Shown: positions 11,129-24,849, counted from the first letter of the stretch. The stretch is DNA of 64,000 bases from Sindora glabra (GCA_020226215.1 CM035227.1:19657866-19721865); one strand, 5' to 3'. Program-made: numbers and translations. Notes: generated by a model not told the origin, from the sequence alone.

Positions 11129-13198
11129 CCCACCATTAGATTTCCAGAATGGGATTGTAACTTACCACCACCAAATCAACCGCATCTACCGACCATTCAT
11201 AAGAAAGAGTGGCCACAAGCTAAGATATACTGCCAGGGGTTTCCACCATTATAATTAGGTTCGACCATCCAAACCCAAGAGCTCATGACAACCTTAATGC
11301 ACTCATAAATGATATACATGGAAAATTATTTCCCGTCGAAATATAGTAGAACCGGTCCATCTAAAAGCGCCGTAAACTAAAATGTTCTATGAAGTGAAGC
11401 CAGATGACTCAATAACATGTTCAGCTGATAACAAAGAACCAAGGAAAAAAATGACATAAGCAGTACAGATAAGTATAGGATTCCTATACTGTTTCCATTC
11501 TTACTCTATCTTCTGGCATGGGTAACAGGGAATAGGGAATGACATGAGTGACAGCGAATAGAGGCTTAGCCTCCTCTGGTTCAATCCCACCAAGGATTTC
11601 CATTCTTACTCTATCTTTTAGAATCAATGCCAACTTGTGTAAGTTCTCATTCTTTTAAGTAAAATATATTTCCAAACTTGTACTTGCTCTTGGAATAGAC
11701 CAACATACAGGAAGGATGTAGATATAAAATTGGTCTCATCATTGTTTCGAACAAAAACCGAAATACCCACAGTTCTGAATCTTAATTAAAAAAATCGCAT
11801 ATAAGAGACAATTAGTTTAACGTAAATTAAATTTTAGGTACAGTGGGCAATTGCTTTGCCGTCGACATGCCTCTTCGAAGGAAACGTGTGTGCGCTAAAG
11901 TGCTACTCAAGGTAGAGGAAAGGAGCTCTAGTTGAAGCAAGTTTGTGATAGAGGGAAGGAGATGATGGGGTTTCTTGCTTGGGTTTTGCGACAAGTGAAT
12001 AAAATTGAAAATAATGAATGAAAAGAAAGAAAGGGAAGAGTTAATTTTTTTTTAATATTTAAAGGCAATCAGAGTTAATTGCCATTAAATGGAACTAACA
12101 AATTCTTAATTGTTAGAGAAAGTTATACAAATTAAATGAATTAGTGGCTTTTATATAATTGTACTAAATATTTGCCATTAAAAGAAGTTTTTGGTGTAGT
12201 GTGATTGTGAGAGTGTAATTTAGCGCATCATAATATACACAATATTTATTGGGGAAAGATAAATTGATATATGACAAATTATAAGAATAATACTTAATAT
12301 AAAAGAAGGTAGGAAATATCACAATTAATATATAATATAAAAATTTAGAAGTATTTGTTAACAACAATAATGTTGATAAGGAAAGGACTCATTAGTAAAA
12401 ACTTTTAAGTTCCAATCTTATTATATTCCCTTTTAGAATTCTCCTCCATTTTATAATTTTAAAGAGATATTTGTTCCTATTTATTTGTTACTTTGAAATA
12501 TCAAAGAGTCCTTGGTTCCAAAAAATTCTTACAAGTAGTTGAACTTTTTTAAAAAAAAAATTTAAAAATTTTTAATAAATATTTAAAATTATTTGATTAA
12601 TAGTAAGAAATTGACACTCATTAAAAATTAACTTCTTGCATGTTTATTTGATTTAACTTTGAATTTTTTAGGAAGTTTATTACAATAATTACTATACCAT
12701 TTAGTATTGTAGTACAGAAAATTAGGAATATTAATAAATTCAATTAAGATAAATTTTTAAAAATTTTAACTTTTTATTTTTTATTAAAATTATTTTTAAG
12801 CTTTTAGAGTAATCATTGTTAAGAATAATTTTATATTTTTATCTTTGAATAAACAAAATACTCTTCTTATCGAGAGGATGTTAACAAACTCCTAAGTTAT
12901 TTGAAAAATAAAACTCCTTACAAGAACTGATTTTGAAGAATTTATTTATCTTTTTAAATTTTGTCCCCATTATTATATTACATATTTAAAAATGTTATAT
13001 ATTTTTTAGTTTTTAGTGGAAGATAAATTTTTAAATTACAACTATTTTTTCCCCTTAAAACTAAGACTATTTATTGTTCCTGACTTCTGATGCATTCAAT
13101 TTAAATAACAAAAAGAACTAGAGAAGAGTTATTTGCCAAAAGTACTTAAAAAATGGACGACTTCTCGGCTTTTTTTCCTTCTCTTCGGTTGTGTGACC
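11129..13198. repeat. Shared flank between amylase A and B, no gene
   Basis: Continuous match to 16669-18747 with sparse substitutions and small indels. No protein-coding frame is credible. It ends at the sequence TGTGACCATCC, which is also found 3' of copy C (near 18737) and copy D (near 35439), marking the ancestral 3' side of the amylase unit. Confidence 0.75.
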
Positions 13199-13291
13199 AT
13201 CCCCATTTGGAAGGAGGTTACCAAGATCCCCATTTGGAAGGAGGTTACCATCCCCATTATTATATTACATATTTATGGAAGGAGGTTACCA
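13199..13291. repeat. Scrambled duplication junction with templated insertion
   Basis: The 14-mer GGAAGGAGGTTACC, normally present once in exon 4, occurs three times (13209, 13236, 13277). Between the second and third copies lies a 25-base piece identical to 12964-12988 of the flank. Joins occur at short shared sequences (TGG, ATCCCC). This is the pattern left by serial template switching during repair. The junction fuses the unit A flank to the truncated 3' end of amylase B. Confidence 0.85.
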
Positions 13292-15122
13292 AGATCCCCA
13301 TTTGGTCCAATCTTCACGATAATCTTCTTGTCAATCTCAGCCATATAGAGATCAGCTTTAGCTGCCAAAATATTCACACTGCTTGTCTGATTAATTCCAT
13401 TCCTCTTCCTTATATCTAACAAGTCTTTTATCGGCACCTGTAGCTCCTTCCACACGAAGTAGTGATCGTAGAACTGCATACATAAAACACCTTTCTGGGA
13501 TCAACATCTAAATCTTCTCAACAAAAATTATCCACGACACGAGACTTGCAACTGCAAGAATAATAGTATAGAATCCTGTGCAGAAAAAGTGAAGGTCACT
13601 TACAATGGAGGGATGGCCTGGATGTGTGAGAATGTAAACGTATCCTAGCACTACTTGTTTATCTGGGAAGGGCCATATCAACTGGGATCCAGTGTCATGG
13701 TTATCAACCAGAGTTACTGCACTTGCTGGTTTTGCTCCGATCATTCCCGGCGGCTTCCCATTTGCATCCTTCATTCTCCAAAGTTCACCTTGCACGGCGG
13801 CTCCGAGAACCATTTTGGTTGTGAAGTCAAAAGCGGTGACAACGCCTCCAGCAGCCTCCACCCACTTCACCAATCTGTCACGGTGCTGATCCTGGTTGGC
13901 CAAGGGTCTTCCGTCCGAGCCCATTGTCACATTCTCGTAAAGCTCGCCGACCGCGAATTCCGGTGATGTCTGTTCCATGTAGATTTTGGTGAATTTAGGA
14001 TCATATCCTAAGACCATGTCGAATCTCCATCCAGCGTATCCAACATCTGTCTTCAGCCAGTTCATCCAATCCGACAAACCTTTCTGTACCTCGGGCTTCG
14101 TATGGTCGATGTCCGGTGCATTGAACCAACCGATACCGGTGTCGGGATTTCCGGTGCCTTTAAAATTGGGGTCGTCCCTGCAAATGTAGGAGGCATCCCA
14201 ATCTAGGCGGTTGTCAGGAGTACCACCTTCGAAGACGCTAAGTCCTTTGCTATCAACAGTCTCCGCAGTTCTGTGGTTGATGACTATGTCAGCTATGGAT
14301 TTCACTCCTTTCTCGCGGAGTGCTGCTATCAGTGACTTCAGTTCTTCCTTGTTGCCGTACTTGGACGTGTCAAGATCGTACAGTCTCTTGGGCAAGTAAC
14401 CTTCAACAGAATTTAAATACAGAGGTGAAGGAAAAATAAAAACTATCGAGTTTCATGACTATCTTCTCCTGATTAGTTTATTGGCTGTAATTTCAAAATT
14501 GTTACAGTACTTATATTGCATTGTTACCTTACTTACATTGCAAACTCTAAATAGCATGTTCTTTTTGCCCCTACCATACCATACCATAATAGTAGATATT
14601 ATAATTTTCTAATCCCGGTACATAGGAAATATATCATTCCTTAAAGTAACAAAACAAAGGAAGCTTAAAACTCTATAATCTACCCTAAATTAATGCTCTA
14701 GATTCTTTATAAGATATTTTATTCATAATATCTTATCAAATTTATATCATTTTGTTAATATGACGAGCATATTCTCGTGCCTATCCTTGATCTTATTGAA
14801 CGAGACAAGAAAGGTAGCTTATATATACCTTCAGGACCATCATCGCGAGAGTTAGAGGGAGGCGGGAGCCAAATATAATCAACACCAAGATCTGCAATCT
14901 CAGGGACCAAGGTCTTGAGGTGGTTCCACCATCCTCCTGCTTGCTTATATGCAGCCCAGTTGAACCCCTGTGATAATACACACATTCATCATATTAAACT
15001 TCTTTCACAGAGATAAAGAGAGACAGAGAGAGTAATACCTGAAAGATTATGGCAGAAGAGGACAGAGATGGAAAGAGGGAAATGCAAAGGCAGAGTAAAC
15101 CGATTGAAGTGAAAGATTTCAT
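13273..15122 (-). CDS. Alpha-amylase, copy B (C-terminally truncated)
   Basis: Exons 15122-15039, 14967-14829, 14400-13604 and 13473-13273 correspond to copy A shifted by 7737 bases. By eye the gene body, introns included, differs at one base (a silent change in exon 4). The barrel and its catalytic Asp202, Glu227 and Asp310 are intact. Exon 4 stops after NLLP because the scrambled junction places TAA directly after the proline codon. The protein would have 406 residues, lacking the last 18 of the C-terminal beta domain, and the gene has lost its native 3' UTR. Its promoter, unlike that of copy A, is uninterrupted. It could make a partly stable enzyme or be a pseudogene; I cannot tell which. 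Confidence 0.85.
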
Positions 15123-15170
15123 GGTTTTGGATTTTTGTGTCTGCATATGGATTCTTGCTTGTGTTGTCCA

Positions 15171-15177
15171 TTATATA
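15171..15177 (-). promoter_or_regulatory. TATA box of amylase B
   Basis: TATATAA on the minus strand, about 50 bases upstream of the ATG at 15122. It is at the same distance as the TATAAAA of copy C, implying a 5' UTR of only 20-25 bases. Confidence 0.65.
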
Positions 15178-16276
15178 GAGTCACCCTTGGCTTGGCTGCT
15201 CTGAATTTTCAATTACGGTTTCTGTCTCTGCGCGTCCTACGACTGCCGACTTTCAAGTTTGACTGAAATATAATCAGACCTAACTGTTAGAAAAAAGAAA
15301 AAGGGTTTTTTTTACTGATCGTGACAGATGCCTAACAAAATTCTTCAAAGATCTACTACCCTAACGACGAAAAAGTTATAAAATTTTACCTTGAGATAAA
15401 ATACGACAGTTTTCCATGGTTGCTTGCGGCGGAATATTTCCGCATTTCGAACGTTCGAACTTGACTAGAACTAAAAGCTACGACGAAAGTTAAAAATGTA
15501 TTTTCAGATCCAGCCAGATAAGATATAAATATTTAATATAATATTATTTATAAAAATTTTAAATATGATTATATTTGGAAACCAAATGATATTCATTATA
15601 TATAATTCAAGCATATTATATAACAAAAGATAAGTTAGCATAGATGGTAAAAAATCATGCGGTGAACTGAAAGTCCTATACTTAAGATCTATGGATTGCC
15701 ATAGAATACCATCTCTTTGGCTCATTCTATTAATAAAAGACCACACACATTATCAACAAAATAATAATTGTTGGATGAGTCTTGCTTTATTGATTGTTTC
15801 TATCCAACAGAAAATAAAAGACAGATATACAGCATTATTCATATCAGTTGCAATGAATGAATGAAATCATTCATGTCTTTCAAGCAACTTCCCTTTAAAT
15901 CTGAAATTCTACTTGATTTCTAAAATTTGATGATTTTTGAGACAATGTCATGAATTCCTAACAAATAACAATGAAATTCTTTTTGTATTGAAAGTCCGAC
16001 TGGCCCAACTTGTGGTAGAGCCAACATGTTTGATGAATTGATTTTAGAATTTTAAAAGCAAGTCATGTTATATTTGCATCATTTATCTGTTTCATTGTAT
16101 TTACATTAGAAACTAGGCCAAACTCACACTGTTGAACTCAACCGTGCAATTTATATGATATTAACCACAAAATTTTCCCATAAACCTGTAATAATGAATG
16201 TTTTATTTGCATAGTCTATATCAGAATCAGCATTTACTTAAGAAATGGCTTATTTGCCAAAGTCTGGGAAAATATA
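15178..16276. repeat. Amylase B 5' flank (copy of the A flank without transposons)
   Basis: Matches 8214-9098 and 10225-10736 but lacks the MITE at 7442, the Tourist-like element at 9102 and about 300 bases near 8556. It serves as the reference empty-site allele for those insertions. No gene is seen. Confidence 0.75.
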
Positions 16277-16279
16277 TAT

Positions 16280-16668
16280 ATATACCTGGAAAACAACCAT
16301 GTAATGGAAACTACAGATATGGAGCAGAAAATGGCATATGTCCTGAAACTTATAAAGGAAGATGGGGACTCCTTTGCTAGGAGAGCAGACAAAAAGAGAT
16401 CACCTAGGATGCTTAGAAAAAATCCAGAAGGATTCAAATTAAACATCCCAAAAGTTCCAAGTGCTCCACAAAAAGAATTTAACAACGCCATGATAGCAGT
16501 AACAAGGAAGTTGAATACCAGAAAGATAGCAGCCACCTCACCAAATGTTCCTGAATCTGGTTAAAGCAAAGAGGAGTTGCACGCAGAGATTGACAAGATT
16601 TAGAAACAGATTCCCACACCACAGACTATGAAGGAGTTTGTGAAAAGTAATTATGACAGTACTTCTCG
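16280..16668 (+). pseudogene. NETWORKED/NET2-like gene fragment, copy 2
   Basis: Second copy of the fragment at 10740-11128, with the ATG at 16304. The two differ at only a few codons (Ala to Val in AMIAATRK; Arg to Pro near TSRNVP). It has the same internal deletion, the same in-frame stop at 16562-16564 and the same downstream continuation, so the breaks predate the duplication of the amylase unit. It is noncoding in practice. Confidence 0.6.
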
Positions 16669-19125
16669 CCCACCATTAGATTTCCAGAATGGGATTGTAA
16701 CTTACCACCACCAAATCAACCGCATCTACCGACCATTCATAAGAAAGAGTGGCCACAAGCTAAGATATACTGCCAGGGGTTTCCACCATTATAATTAGGT
16801 TCGACCATCCAAACCCGAGAGCTCATAACAACCTTAATGCACTCATAAATGATATACATGGAAAATTATTTCCTGTCGAAAAATAGTAGAACCGGTCCAT
16901 CTAAAAGCCCCGTAAACTAAAATGTTCTATGAAGTGAAGCCAGATGACTCAATAACATGTTCAGCTGATGACAAAGAACCAAGGAAAAAAATGACATAAG
17001 CAGTACAGATAAGTATAGGATTCCTATAGTGTTTCCATTCTTACTCTATCTTCTGGCATGGGTAACAGGGAATAGGGAATGACATGGGTGACAGCGAATA
17101 GAGGCTTAGCCTCCTCTGGTTCGATCCCACCAAGGATTTCCATTCTTACTCTATCTTTTAGAATCAATGCCAACTTGTGTAAGTTCTCATTCTTTTAAGT
17201 AAAATATATTTCCGAACTTGTACTTGCTCTTGGAATAGACCAACATACAGGAAGGATGTAGATATAAAATTGGTCCCATCATTGTTTCGAACAAAAACCG
17301 AAATACCCACAGTTCTGAATCTTAATTAAAAAAATCGCATATAAGAGACAATTAGTTTAATGTAAATTAAATTTTAGGTACAGTGAGCAATTGCTTTGCC
17401 GTCGACATGCCTCTTTGAAGGAAACGTGTGTGCGCTAAAGTGCTACTCAAGGTAGAGGAAAGGAGCTCTAGTTGAAGCAAGTTTGTGATAGAGGGAAGGA
17501 GATGTTGGGGTTTCTTGCTTGGGTTTTGCCACAAGTGAATAAAATTGAAAATAATGAATAAAAAGAAAGAAAGTGAAGAGTTAATTTTTTTTTAATATTT
17601 AAAGGCAATCAGAGTTAATTGCCATTAAATGAAATGATTATACTAACAAATTCTTAGTTGTTAGAGAAAGTTATACAGATTAAATGAATTAGTGACTTTT
17701 ATATAATTGCCACTAAATATTTGCCATCAAAAGAAGTTTTTGGTGTAGTGTGATTGTGAGAGTGTAATTTAGCGCATCATAATATACACAATATTTATTG
17801 GGGAAAGATAAATTGATATATGACAAATTATAAGAATAATACTTAATATAAAAGAAGGTAGGAAATATCACAATTGATATATAATATAAAAATTTAGAAG
17901 TATTTGTTAACAACAATAATGTTGATAAGGAAAGGACTCATTAGTAAAAACTTTTAAGTTCCAATCTTATTATATTCCTTTTTAGAATTCTCCTCCATTT
18001 TATAATTTTAAAGAGATATTTGTTTCTATTTATTTGTTACTTTGAAATATCACAGAGTCCTTGGTTCCAAAAAATTCTTACAAGTAGTTGAACTTTTTAA
18101 ATTTTTTTTTAAATTTTCTAATAAACATTTAAAATTATTTGATTGATAGTAAGAAATTGATACTCATTAAAAATTAACTTCCTGCATGTTTATTTGATTT
18201 AACTTTTAATTTTTTAGGAAGTTTATTACAATAATTACTATACCATTTAGTATTGTAGTACAGAAAATTAGGAATATTAATAAATTCAATTAAGATAAAT
18301 TTTTAAAACTTTTAACGTTTTATTTTTTATTAAAATTATTTTTAAGCTTTTAGAGTAATCATTGTTAAGAATAATTTTATATTTTCATCTATGAATAAAC
18401 AAAAAACTCTTCTTATCGAGAGGATGTTAACAAACTCCTAAGTTATTTGAAAAATAAAACTCCTTAAAAGAACTGATTTTGAAGAATTTATTTATCTTTT
18501 TAAATTTTGTCCCCATTATTATATTACATATTTAAAAATTTTATATATTTTTTAGTTTTTAGTGGAAGATAAATTTTTAAATTACAACTATTTTTTTCCC
18601 TTAAAACTAAGACTATTTATTGTTCCTGACTTCTGATGCATTCAATTTAAATAACAAAAAGAACTAGGGGAGAGTTATTTGCCAAAAGTACTTAAAAAAT
18701 GGACGACTTCTCGGCTTTTTTTCCTTCTCTTCGGTTGTGTGACCATCCTTCTAGTCTAGTTTTCTGGTTTCAATGATATGAGCCAATGATTCCAACTTGC
18801 TACCATCCTCAACCAAGGAGAGATTAAAAATTAAAATAATATTTTATTTTTAATATTTAATTTTAATAATAATTTAAATATTTTTTTAATACATGGATAT
18901 TACTTCATACACACAACATTTTATCCCTCTAATTCAAAATAAATTAGCATGGCAGAGTTTGAAAGTGTAATAGATTTGGCTGTAAACGTGTGAAAGCATC
19001 ACTCTTATTCATAAATAGCACACCCAAATTTATTTTGCCGTCAATAATGGGCATGCCACATTGTTAAAACTGTTTCCATTCATATTATTGAAGTAACCAA
19101 TGATTTATATGGTTGGTTTGTTTCT
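16669..19125. repeat. Shared flank and amylase C 3' region, no gene
   Basis: Up to about 18747 this matches 11129-13198. From 18748 it continues as the undisturbed ancestral sequence (TTCTAGTCTAG onward), which also resembles 35440-35560 beyond copy D. From 18960 to 19125 it resembles the 3' flank of copy A. Because it is intact, it shows what was lost at the B junction. Confidence 0.7.
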
Positions 19126-21257
19126 TCATTTGAGTTCCCAAACGGCGTAGTCTTGGCCATCGGTGGCTTTGACTGCATTTTGTGGAATGAGGTTGCCAAG
19201 ATCCCCATTTGGTCCAATCTTCACGATGATCTTCTTGTCAATCTCAGCCACATAGAGATCAGCTTTAGCTGCCAGAATATTCACAGTGCTTGTCGGATTA
19301 ATTCCATTCCTCTTCCGTATATCTACCAATGCTTTTATTGGCGCCTTTTGCTCGGTCCACTCGAAGTAGTGAGTGTAGAACTGCATATTTAAAACACCTT
19401 TCCATGATCAACACCTTAATCTTCTCGTCAAAAATTATTGAAAGCATGATTTTAAATCGCATACTGCCACAGCCGCCGTGTTGGTCCTCTGGCATTATGT
19501 GATTCAAAATTTTTTTGCAGATTAATGAAAATTTGACAGTTCCAATGTTCCCAATTTGCATTGGGAAGATTACTTACTATGGAAGGGTGGCCTGGATGTG
19601 TGAGAATGTAAACTTATCCTAGTACAACTTGGTCTCTTGGGAAGGGCCATATCATCTGGGATCCGGTGTCATGGTTATCAACCAGGGTTACTGCATTTGC
19701 TGGTTTTGTTCCGATCATTCCCGGCGGCTTCCCATTTGCATCCTTCATTCTCCAAAGTTCATTTTGTACGGCGGCTCCAAGAACCATTTTGGTTGTGAAA
19801 TCAAAAGCAGTGACAACGCCGCCAGCAGCATCCACCCACTCCACCAATCTGTCACGGTGCTGATCCTGGTTGGCCAATGGTCTTCCGTCCGAACCCCTTG
19901 TCACATTCTCGTAAAGCTCGCCGACTGCAAAATCCGGCGATGTCTGTTCCATGTAGATTTTGGTGAATTTAGGGTCATATCCTACGACCATGTCAAATCT
20001 CGATCCCGCGAACCCAACATCGGTCTTCAGCCAGTTCATCCAATCTGATAAACCTTTCTGTACCTCGGGTTTCGTGTGGTCGATGTCCGGTGCACCACAC
20101 CAGTCGTCGCCGGTGTCGGGATTTCCGGTGCCGGTGAACTTGGGATCGGTTCTGCAAATGTAGGAGGCATCCCAGTCTAGGCGGTTATCGGGAGTACCAC
20201 CTTCGAAGACGCTAAGTCCTTTGCTATCAAGACTCTCTGCAGTTCTGTGGTTGATTACTATGTCGGCTATGGATTTCACTCCTTTCTCGCGGAGTGCTGC
20301 TATCAGGGACTTCAGTTCCTCCTTGTTGCCGTACTTGGACGTGTCAAGATCGTACAGTCTCTTAGGCAAGTAGCCTTAAAGAATGAAAATGCAAATAGGA
20401 AGGAAAATCAAGGGTGTGTTTAAACTTTAAATGTTCTTTTGTTTTTTATTTTTAAAAAATATTTTTTAAAAAAATATTTTTAAATTTAAAAATAATGAAT
20501 AAATTATATTGAATGAAATAAATAAGTAAAATTTTATTTAATTATAAAATTATTATTAAGAATAAAAAAAAAGTTTAGAAAATATTTAAAATTTATTTTC
20601 TTAAATAAGAATTTCAAACGCAGCCTTATAGTGTTCAAGTTTGTCCTTGTGATCTTCAGTTTACAGCCCACAAATTTCATATTATATATTACAATTATTT
20701 TTATTTAATATTTAATATAATTGTTTACCTAAAAAAAGATAAATGCTTTGTAGACATGCAAACGTTACTCTCACAAATGGGAAAGAGGTCAGTAAATCTT
20801 CGAAACTTCTTTGTATTTTTAAATTTAAAGATTCAAGGACGTACCTATATATCCTATGATAAATGTTGTAAATTTGTTAATGAAATGAGCATAATCTCAT
20901 GCCTATCTATGAATTCATGGAATGAGGCAAGAGAGGAAGCTTTTATATATATACATACACACACACACCTTGAGGACCGTCATCATGAGAATTAGAGGGG
21001 GGAGGAAGCCAAATATAATCAACACCAAGATCTGCAATCTCAGGGACCAAGGTCTTGAGGTGGTTCCACCATCCTCCTGCTTGCTCACTTGCAGCCCAGT
21101 TGAACCCCTGAATAATACACACATTCATTATGTTTAGCTTCTTTCCGAGAGAGAGAGAGAGAGAATATAATACCTGAAATATTATGGCAGGGGAGGAGAA
21201 AGATGGAAGTAGTGAAATGCAAAGGCAGAGTAAAGTGAGGGTAGCGAAAGATTTCAT
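19126..21257 (-). pseudogene. Alpha-amylase, copy C (premature stop in exon 3)
   Basis: Exons 21257-21174, 21107-20969, 20374-19578 and 19380-19126 keep correct GT-AG borders and, apart from one codon, would give 424 residues. The signal peptide, the His, the catalytic Asp and Glu, and NHD are present. At 19614-19616 a tyrosine codon (TAC in copy A) reads TAA, at residue 328, removing the end of the barrel and the whole C-terminal domain (97 residues). The Trp of GWRFD is Ser. Copy C differs from A/B at many positions, so it is an older duplicate. An in-frame ATG nine codons upstream (21284) exists; 21257 is chosen by alignment with the other copies. Confidence 0.85.
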
Positions 21258-21310
21258 GGTTTTGGATTGGGTGTTTAATTGCACATGGGCGCTTGCTTGT
21301 GTTGCCTCCC

Positions 21311-21317
21311 TTTTATA
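21311..21317 (-). promoter_or_regulatory. TATA box of amylase C
   Basis: TATAAAA on the minus strand, 54 bases upstream of the conserved ATG, in sequence that aligns with the copy B promoter. It appears intact although the gene is broken. Confidence 0.6.
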
Positions 21318-21480
21318 GCCATCCTAGGCTTGGGTTGCTTTGAAATTTCAATAATTATCTGGTTTCAATCTCTACGCATCCTACGCTGCTGCCAACTTTC
21401 AACTTTGACTAAGATGTAATCAGGCCTAACGGTTTGAAAAAAAGGAGCCTTATTATTTATGACAAATCTACGGAAGAGAC
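21318..21480. repeat. Amylase C upstream flank
   Basis: Aligns with the upstream sequence of copies A and B (shared AACTTTGACT-like and TAATCAGGCCTAAC-like stretches) until about 21480, where the match breaks off. It resumes 7.3 kb away at 28780, indicating a large insertion at this point. Confidence 0.6.
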
Positions 21481-21980
21481 TTCACCACCGGATGTAATCA
21501 TAAATAAGGATTGTTTTTTTTTTTTCTTTTTAATGGTTAAATCTCATGCCTCATATATTAACGATAAAATTTAATAATATATTAATATATTATTTATTAA
21601 TAATGTAATATAAATTTTTTCAAATTTATTTATTTATATTGTTAAAATAAACTTTGACCTTGTATCTTTTAATTCAATAAAATAATATAAAAGTATAAAT
21701 TTGACATTTTCATGGGTTGATCGAATAACCTTTAAACAGAGGTCGTGATCCAATGGCACTGGATCAACTAACTTCCTGGTTGTCTCATTCTCTAACTCAA
21801 TTAATATATCCGATTATTTTAATTATAATTTTATGATAAATTCTCATGCATCAAATTCACAACTTGTAAAATGAAATCATGATTTAATATCATTAGACTA
21901 ACTATTATAATAATTATTTTATTTCATAATGTAACTAACATACTAAATTATTTGAATTGCAATTTTATGGGAAAAATATG

Positions 21981-23690
21981 TGTTAGTTCCTTGAAGTTTA
22001 TTTGATTGAATTTAACACATAAAATTTAAAAATTTACGAATCACCTCCCCGAAACTTCTGTAAAAATTAAAAACATTTGTTAACTGTTAAAAGGTCACGG
22101 GAGCCCCTCATAAACTTTATTTTCCCCATCTCTCTCTATTCCTTCCCTTCCACGCAACGATGCAGTTGATTGAAGACAATATGCAAACGAATTTCTTCAA
22201 ATTGATAGAAGAGGAGATCGAATAAATGCCGCTGCAAAATTTGAAAAATCCAGTTATATTACTTCTTGTTTATTTTGAATTTGAATTTGCTTTACTTCTT
22301 CCATATATATTTGTTGTAGTTTGATATTTTTTTGAAGTTAAGTTGGATTAAAATAAAAATGGATTTGACTTTTGCAACTGCTTGGACAAAAGTACAAGAA
22401 TTTCAGTATTTGGTGACCCATTGAGTGGCTCACTAAAATAGAGTTTGGAATTTTTTATTAAGATTACTGATATTATTAATTATATCTTGTATTATCTATT
22501 GATAATATGAATTCAATACAAAATAGTATAAATCATGTATTAATCATATTATATGCGTACTTGGTGTGAATTCTAATGATGTTATGATTAATCTTTATGA
22601 TGATAGGTAGAATTTATAACATACTTTATCCTTTAGGTTATCTAGAGAAGAAGAAAATAAAGAGAGATATATATCAAATTCTAATTTTTTGAAAGAGTAA
22701 CCCTTTTTTATATAAAATTCTTTTTTCTTCGTATAGTCAGACTTGTGATAAGAAAATACTAATCTCTAAAAGGCTGTAAGTTGGGCCTTCTATCCAAATG
22801 AATTTATGTATGATTCAATCTATCACAGATCATACATATTAAACCAGAATTCAATTTATTTTGTGCTTAATGTTAAAATATAAAATTAATCACTTAAATA
22901 AATATTTTAATAAATTAATTAATGCTAATTCATATAAACATATTTAATAAATTATTTATTTTATTTTTAATATAACATTATCTTATTTCAAGCCCTCATT
23001 TGCTATGATTTATTTTCAGGAAAATTTTCTTCATAATAATAACAATTAAATTTACATAATTAGTGGGTGTGTGCTTCAGCGTATAATGACATGAAAAAAA
23101 AAGATTATGTAAGGTGAAGTGTATGAACTGAGTCGACAATGACCATATCCAGTGGTGGTTCTGCATACATCTCGTTAGTTTTGATGTAGTATATGTTGAG
23201 TAGAGTAGGAGACATGCTGTCTTTATTTTTGGTGATATTTGATTTTCTAAGCCATAAGGCACAAACATGTCGACTCTCTGGTGATGCTGTAATGATTTCT
23301 TGATACTTTGGCTTTTATTTCACAATGCAGAAGGTTTACATAATATGTATATATTCTGAAATTACACTGACACAATCTCATTTTTATTGTCGTTCTTTTC
23401 TTCTATTGCTATGAGCCAGATGATATATTTATGGTGAAATAGAGGTCAAGTCAAAACCCATAATATATTATAATATTTTAGTGTGATTTCCGAGTTTCCA
23501 ATAATTTTCTTTCTTATTATTCTCGTGTGTTTTGGACCTTTGGGTTGTTGTACTTCTACTGCAGGGATGATTTGTTCCATTAAATTTAACAGTCTGCTAA
23601 CTGTTTTACTTTTTCTGAAAGCTCAAGGACATGATTTGTAAAGTTGCAAAGTCTATGTATTAAATTTTGTTAGCCCCAAGTGTTATACAA
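21981..23690. mobile_element. Mutator-like element with long inverted ends (probable)
   Basis: The left 21985-22120 and the right 23575-23690 are imperfect inverted repeats of about 110 bases (shared blocks such as TTTAACAGT and ATGTRTTAAATT). No transposase frame is visible, and the interior holds only AT-rich sequence with a few longer GC-normal patches. Exact borders and a 9-bp target duplication could not be fixed by eye. Confidence 0.4.
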
Positions 23691-23774
23691 TGAGTTTTGA
23701 TTATGATAAATGAATATTATAATAATATTGCATATTTTTATATTATAAATTTTTTAATAAATATATTACATTAT

Positions 23775-24605
23775 GAGATTATTTGATTCAATTAAAGAAA
23801 AGGAAATAAATTAACAAAGGGAAATAAGGAAAAAGGAAATGAAAATATCAAAATTTGTTTGGTTTAAATAAAAAATAAAATCAAGTATTTCCAATTTATT
23901 TTACTAACAATTATTATATTAAAAAATAATTCTTATAATTATTCTTAATATCTTAATAATAATTAATATTATTTCAATAATATTAATTATTTTATTATTA
24001 TCTTATATGTATTATTTTATTATTAATATTTATTATTTTATTAATATTATTAATTATTTTATATTTATAATATTATTATTTTCATAATTATCTAATTTTA
24101 ACTATTAATATTTTATTATTATTATTTCAATTATTATTTTATTATTTATTTATTATTTTTTGTAACTATGATAGTTATTATTTTATTATGAATATTTATT
24201 ATTATTTTATTATTATGATTAAATTATTGATATTTTATTAATATTATTAATTTTTATGTTATTAAGTACTTTATTATATTTATTATAATTATTATATGAT
24301 TATTTATTTTTATTTAATTAATTTTATTATTAAATATTATTTAATAATTATTTTTATTTTTTCTTATATTGTTATTTCATAATAATAAATTATTATTATC
24401 TTATTATTATATTGAAAATAATAAATTCAAAATCCAAAATAAGGAATCTAATTCCTGATAAATTGGGGAAATCACCATTCTTTTATTTGGGGTAATCTCA
24501 TTAAGTAAAAATGAAATTGTCTAAACTAAACAAAAATAAAGAGAATCAAATTCTACCATTCCTATTCCATTTTCCTTTCCTAATTACCCCTAACTAAACA
24601 GCCCC
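23775..24605. mobile_element. Tourist-like nonautonomous element, second family member
   Basis: The right end reverse-complements to GGGGCTGTTTAGTTAG and the left end reads GAGATTATTTGATTCAAT. Internal stretches (GTTTGGTTTAAATAAAA; ATTTGGGGTAATCTCATTAA; AAACTAAACAAAAATAAAG) parallel those of the element at 9102-10224 in the same order. Flanks show TAT on both sides. The core is almost only A/T. It is older than the A-flank copy, judging from end decay. Confidence 0.65.
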
Positions 24606-24849
24606 TATGGTTATAATAACATTGTTTGATTATGTAGAGTTATATTTTATACAAATATCATTAAGCATGTGATTGGTCAAGAAACATGATATGATAATTA
24701 TACATATTCTTGTACTAGTTTGTTATATATTTTATATAAATCATGCATATCAATATCTTGATATATTATATTAAACTAATTATATATATGGTTTGCAAAG
24801 TTTATATTTATTATATAGAAAAGTCCAAAACGAAGAAAGGAGAGCATTG

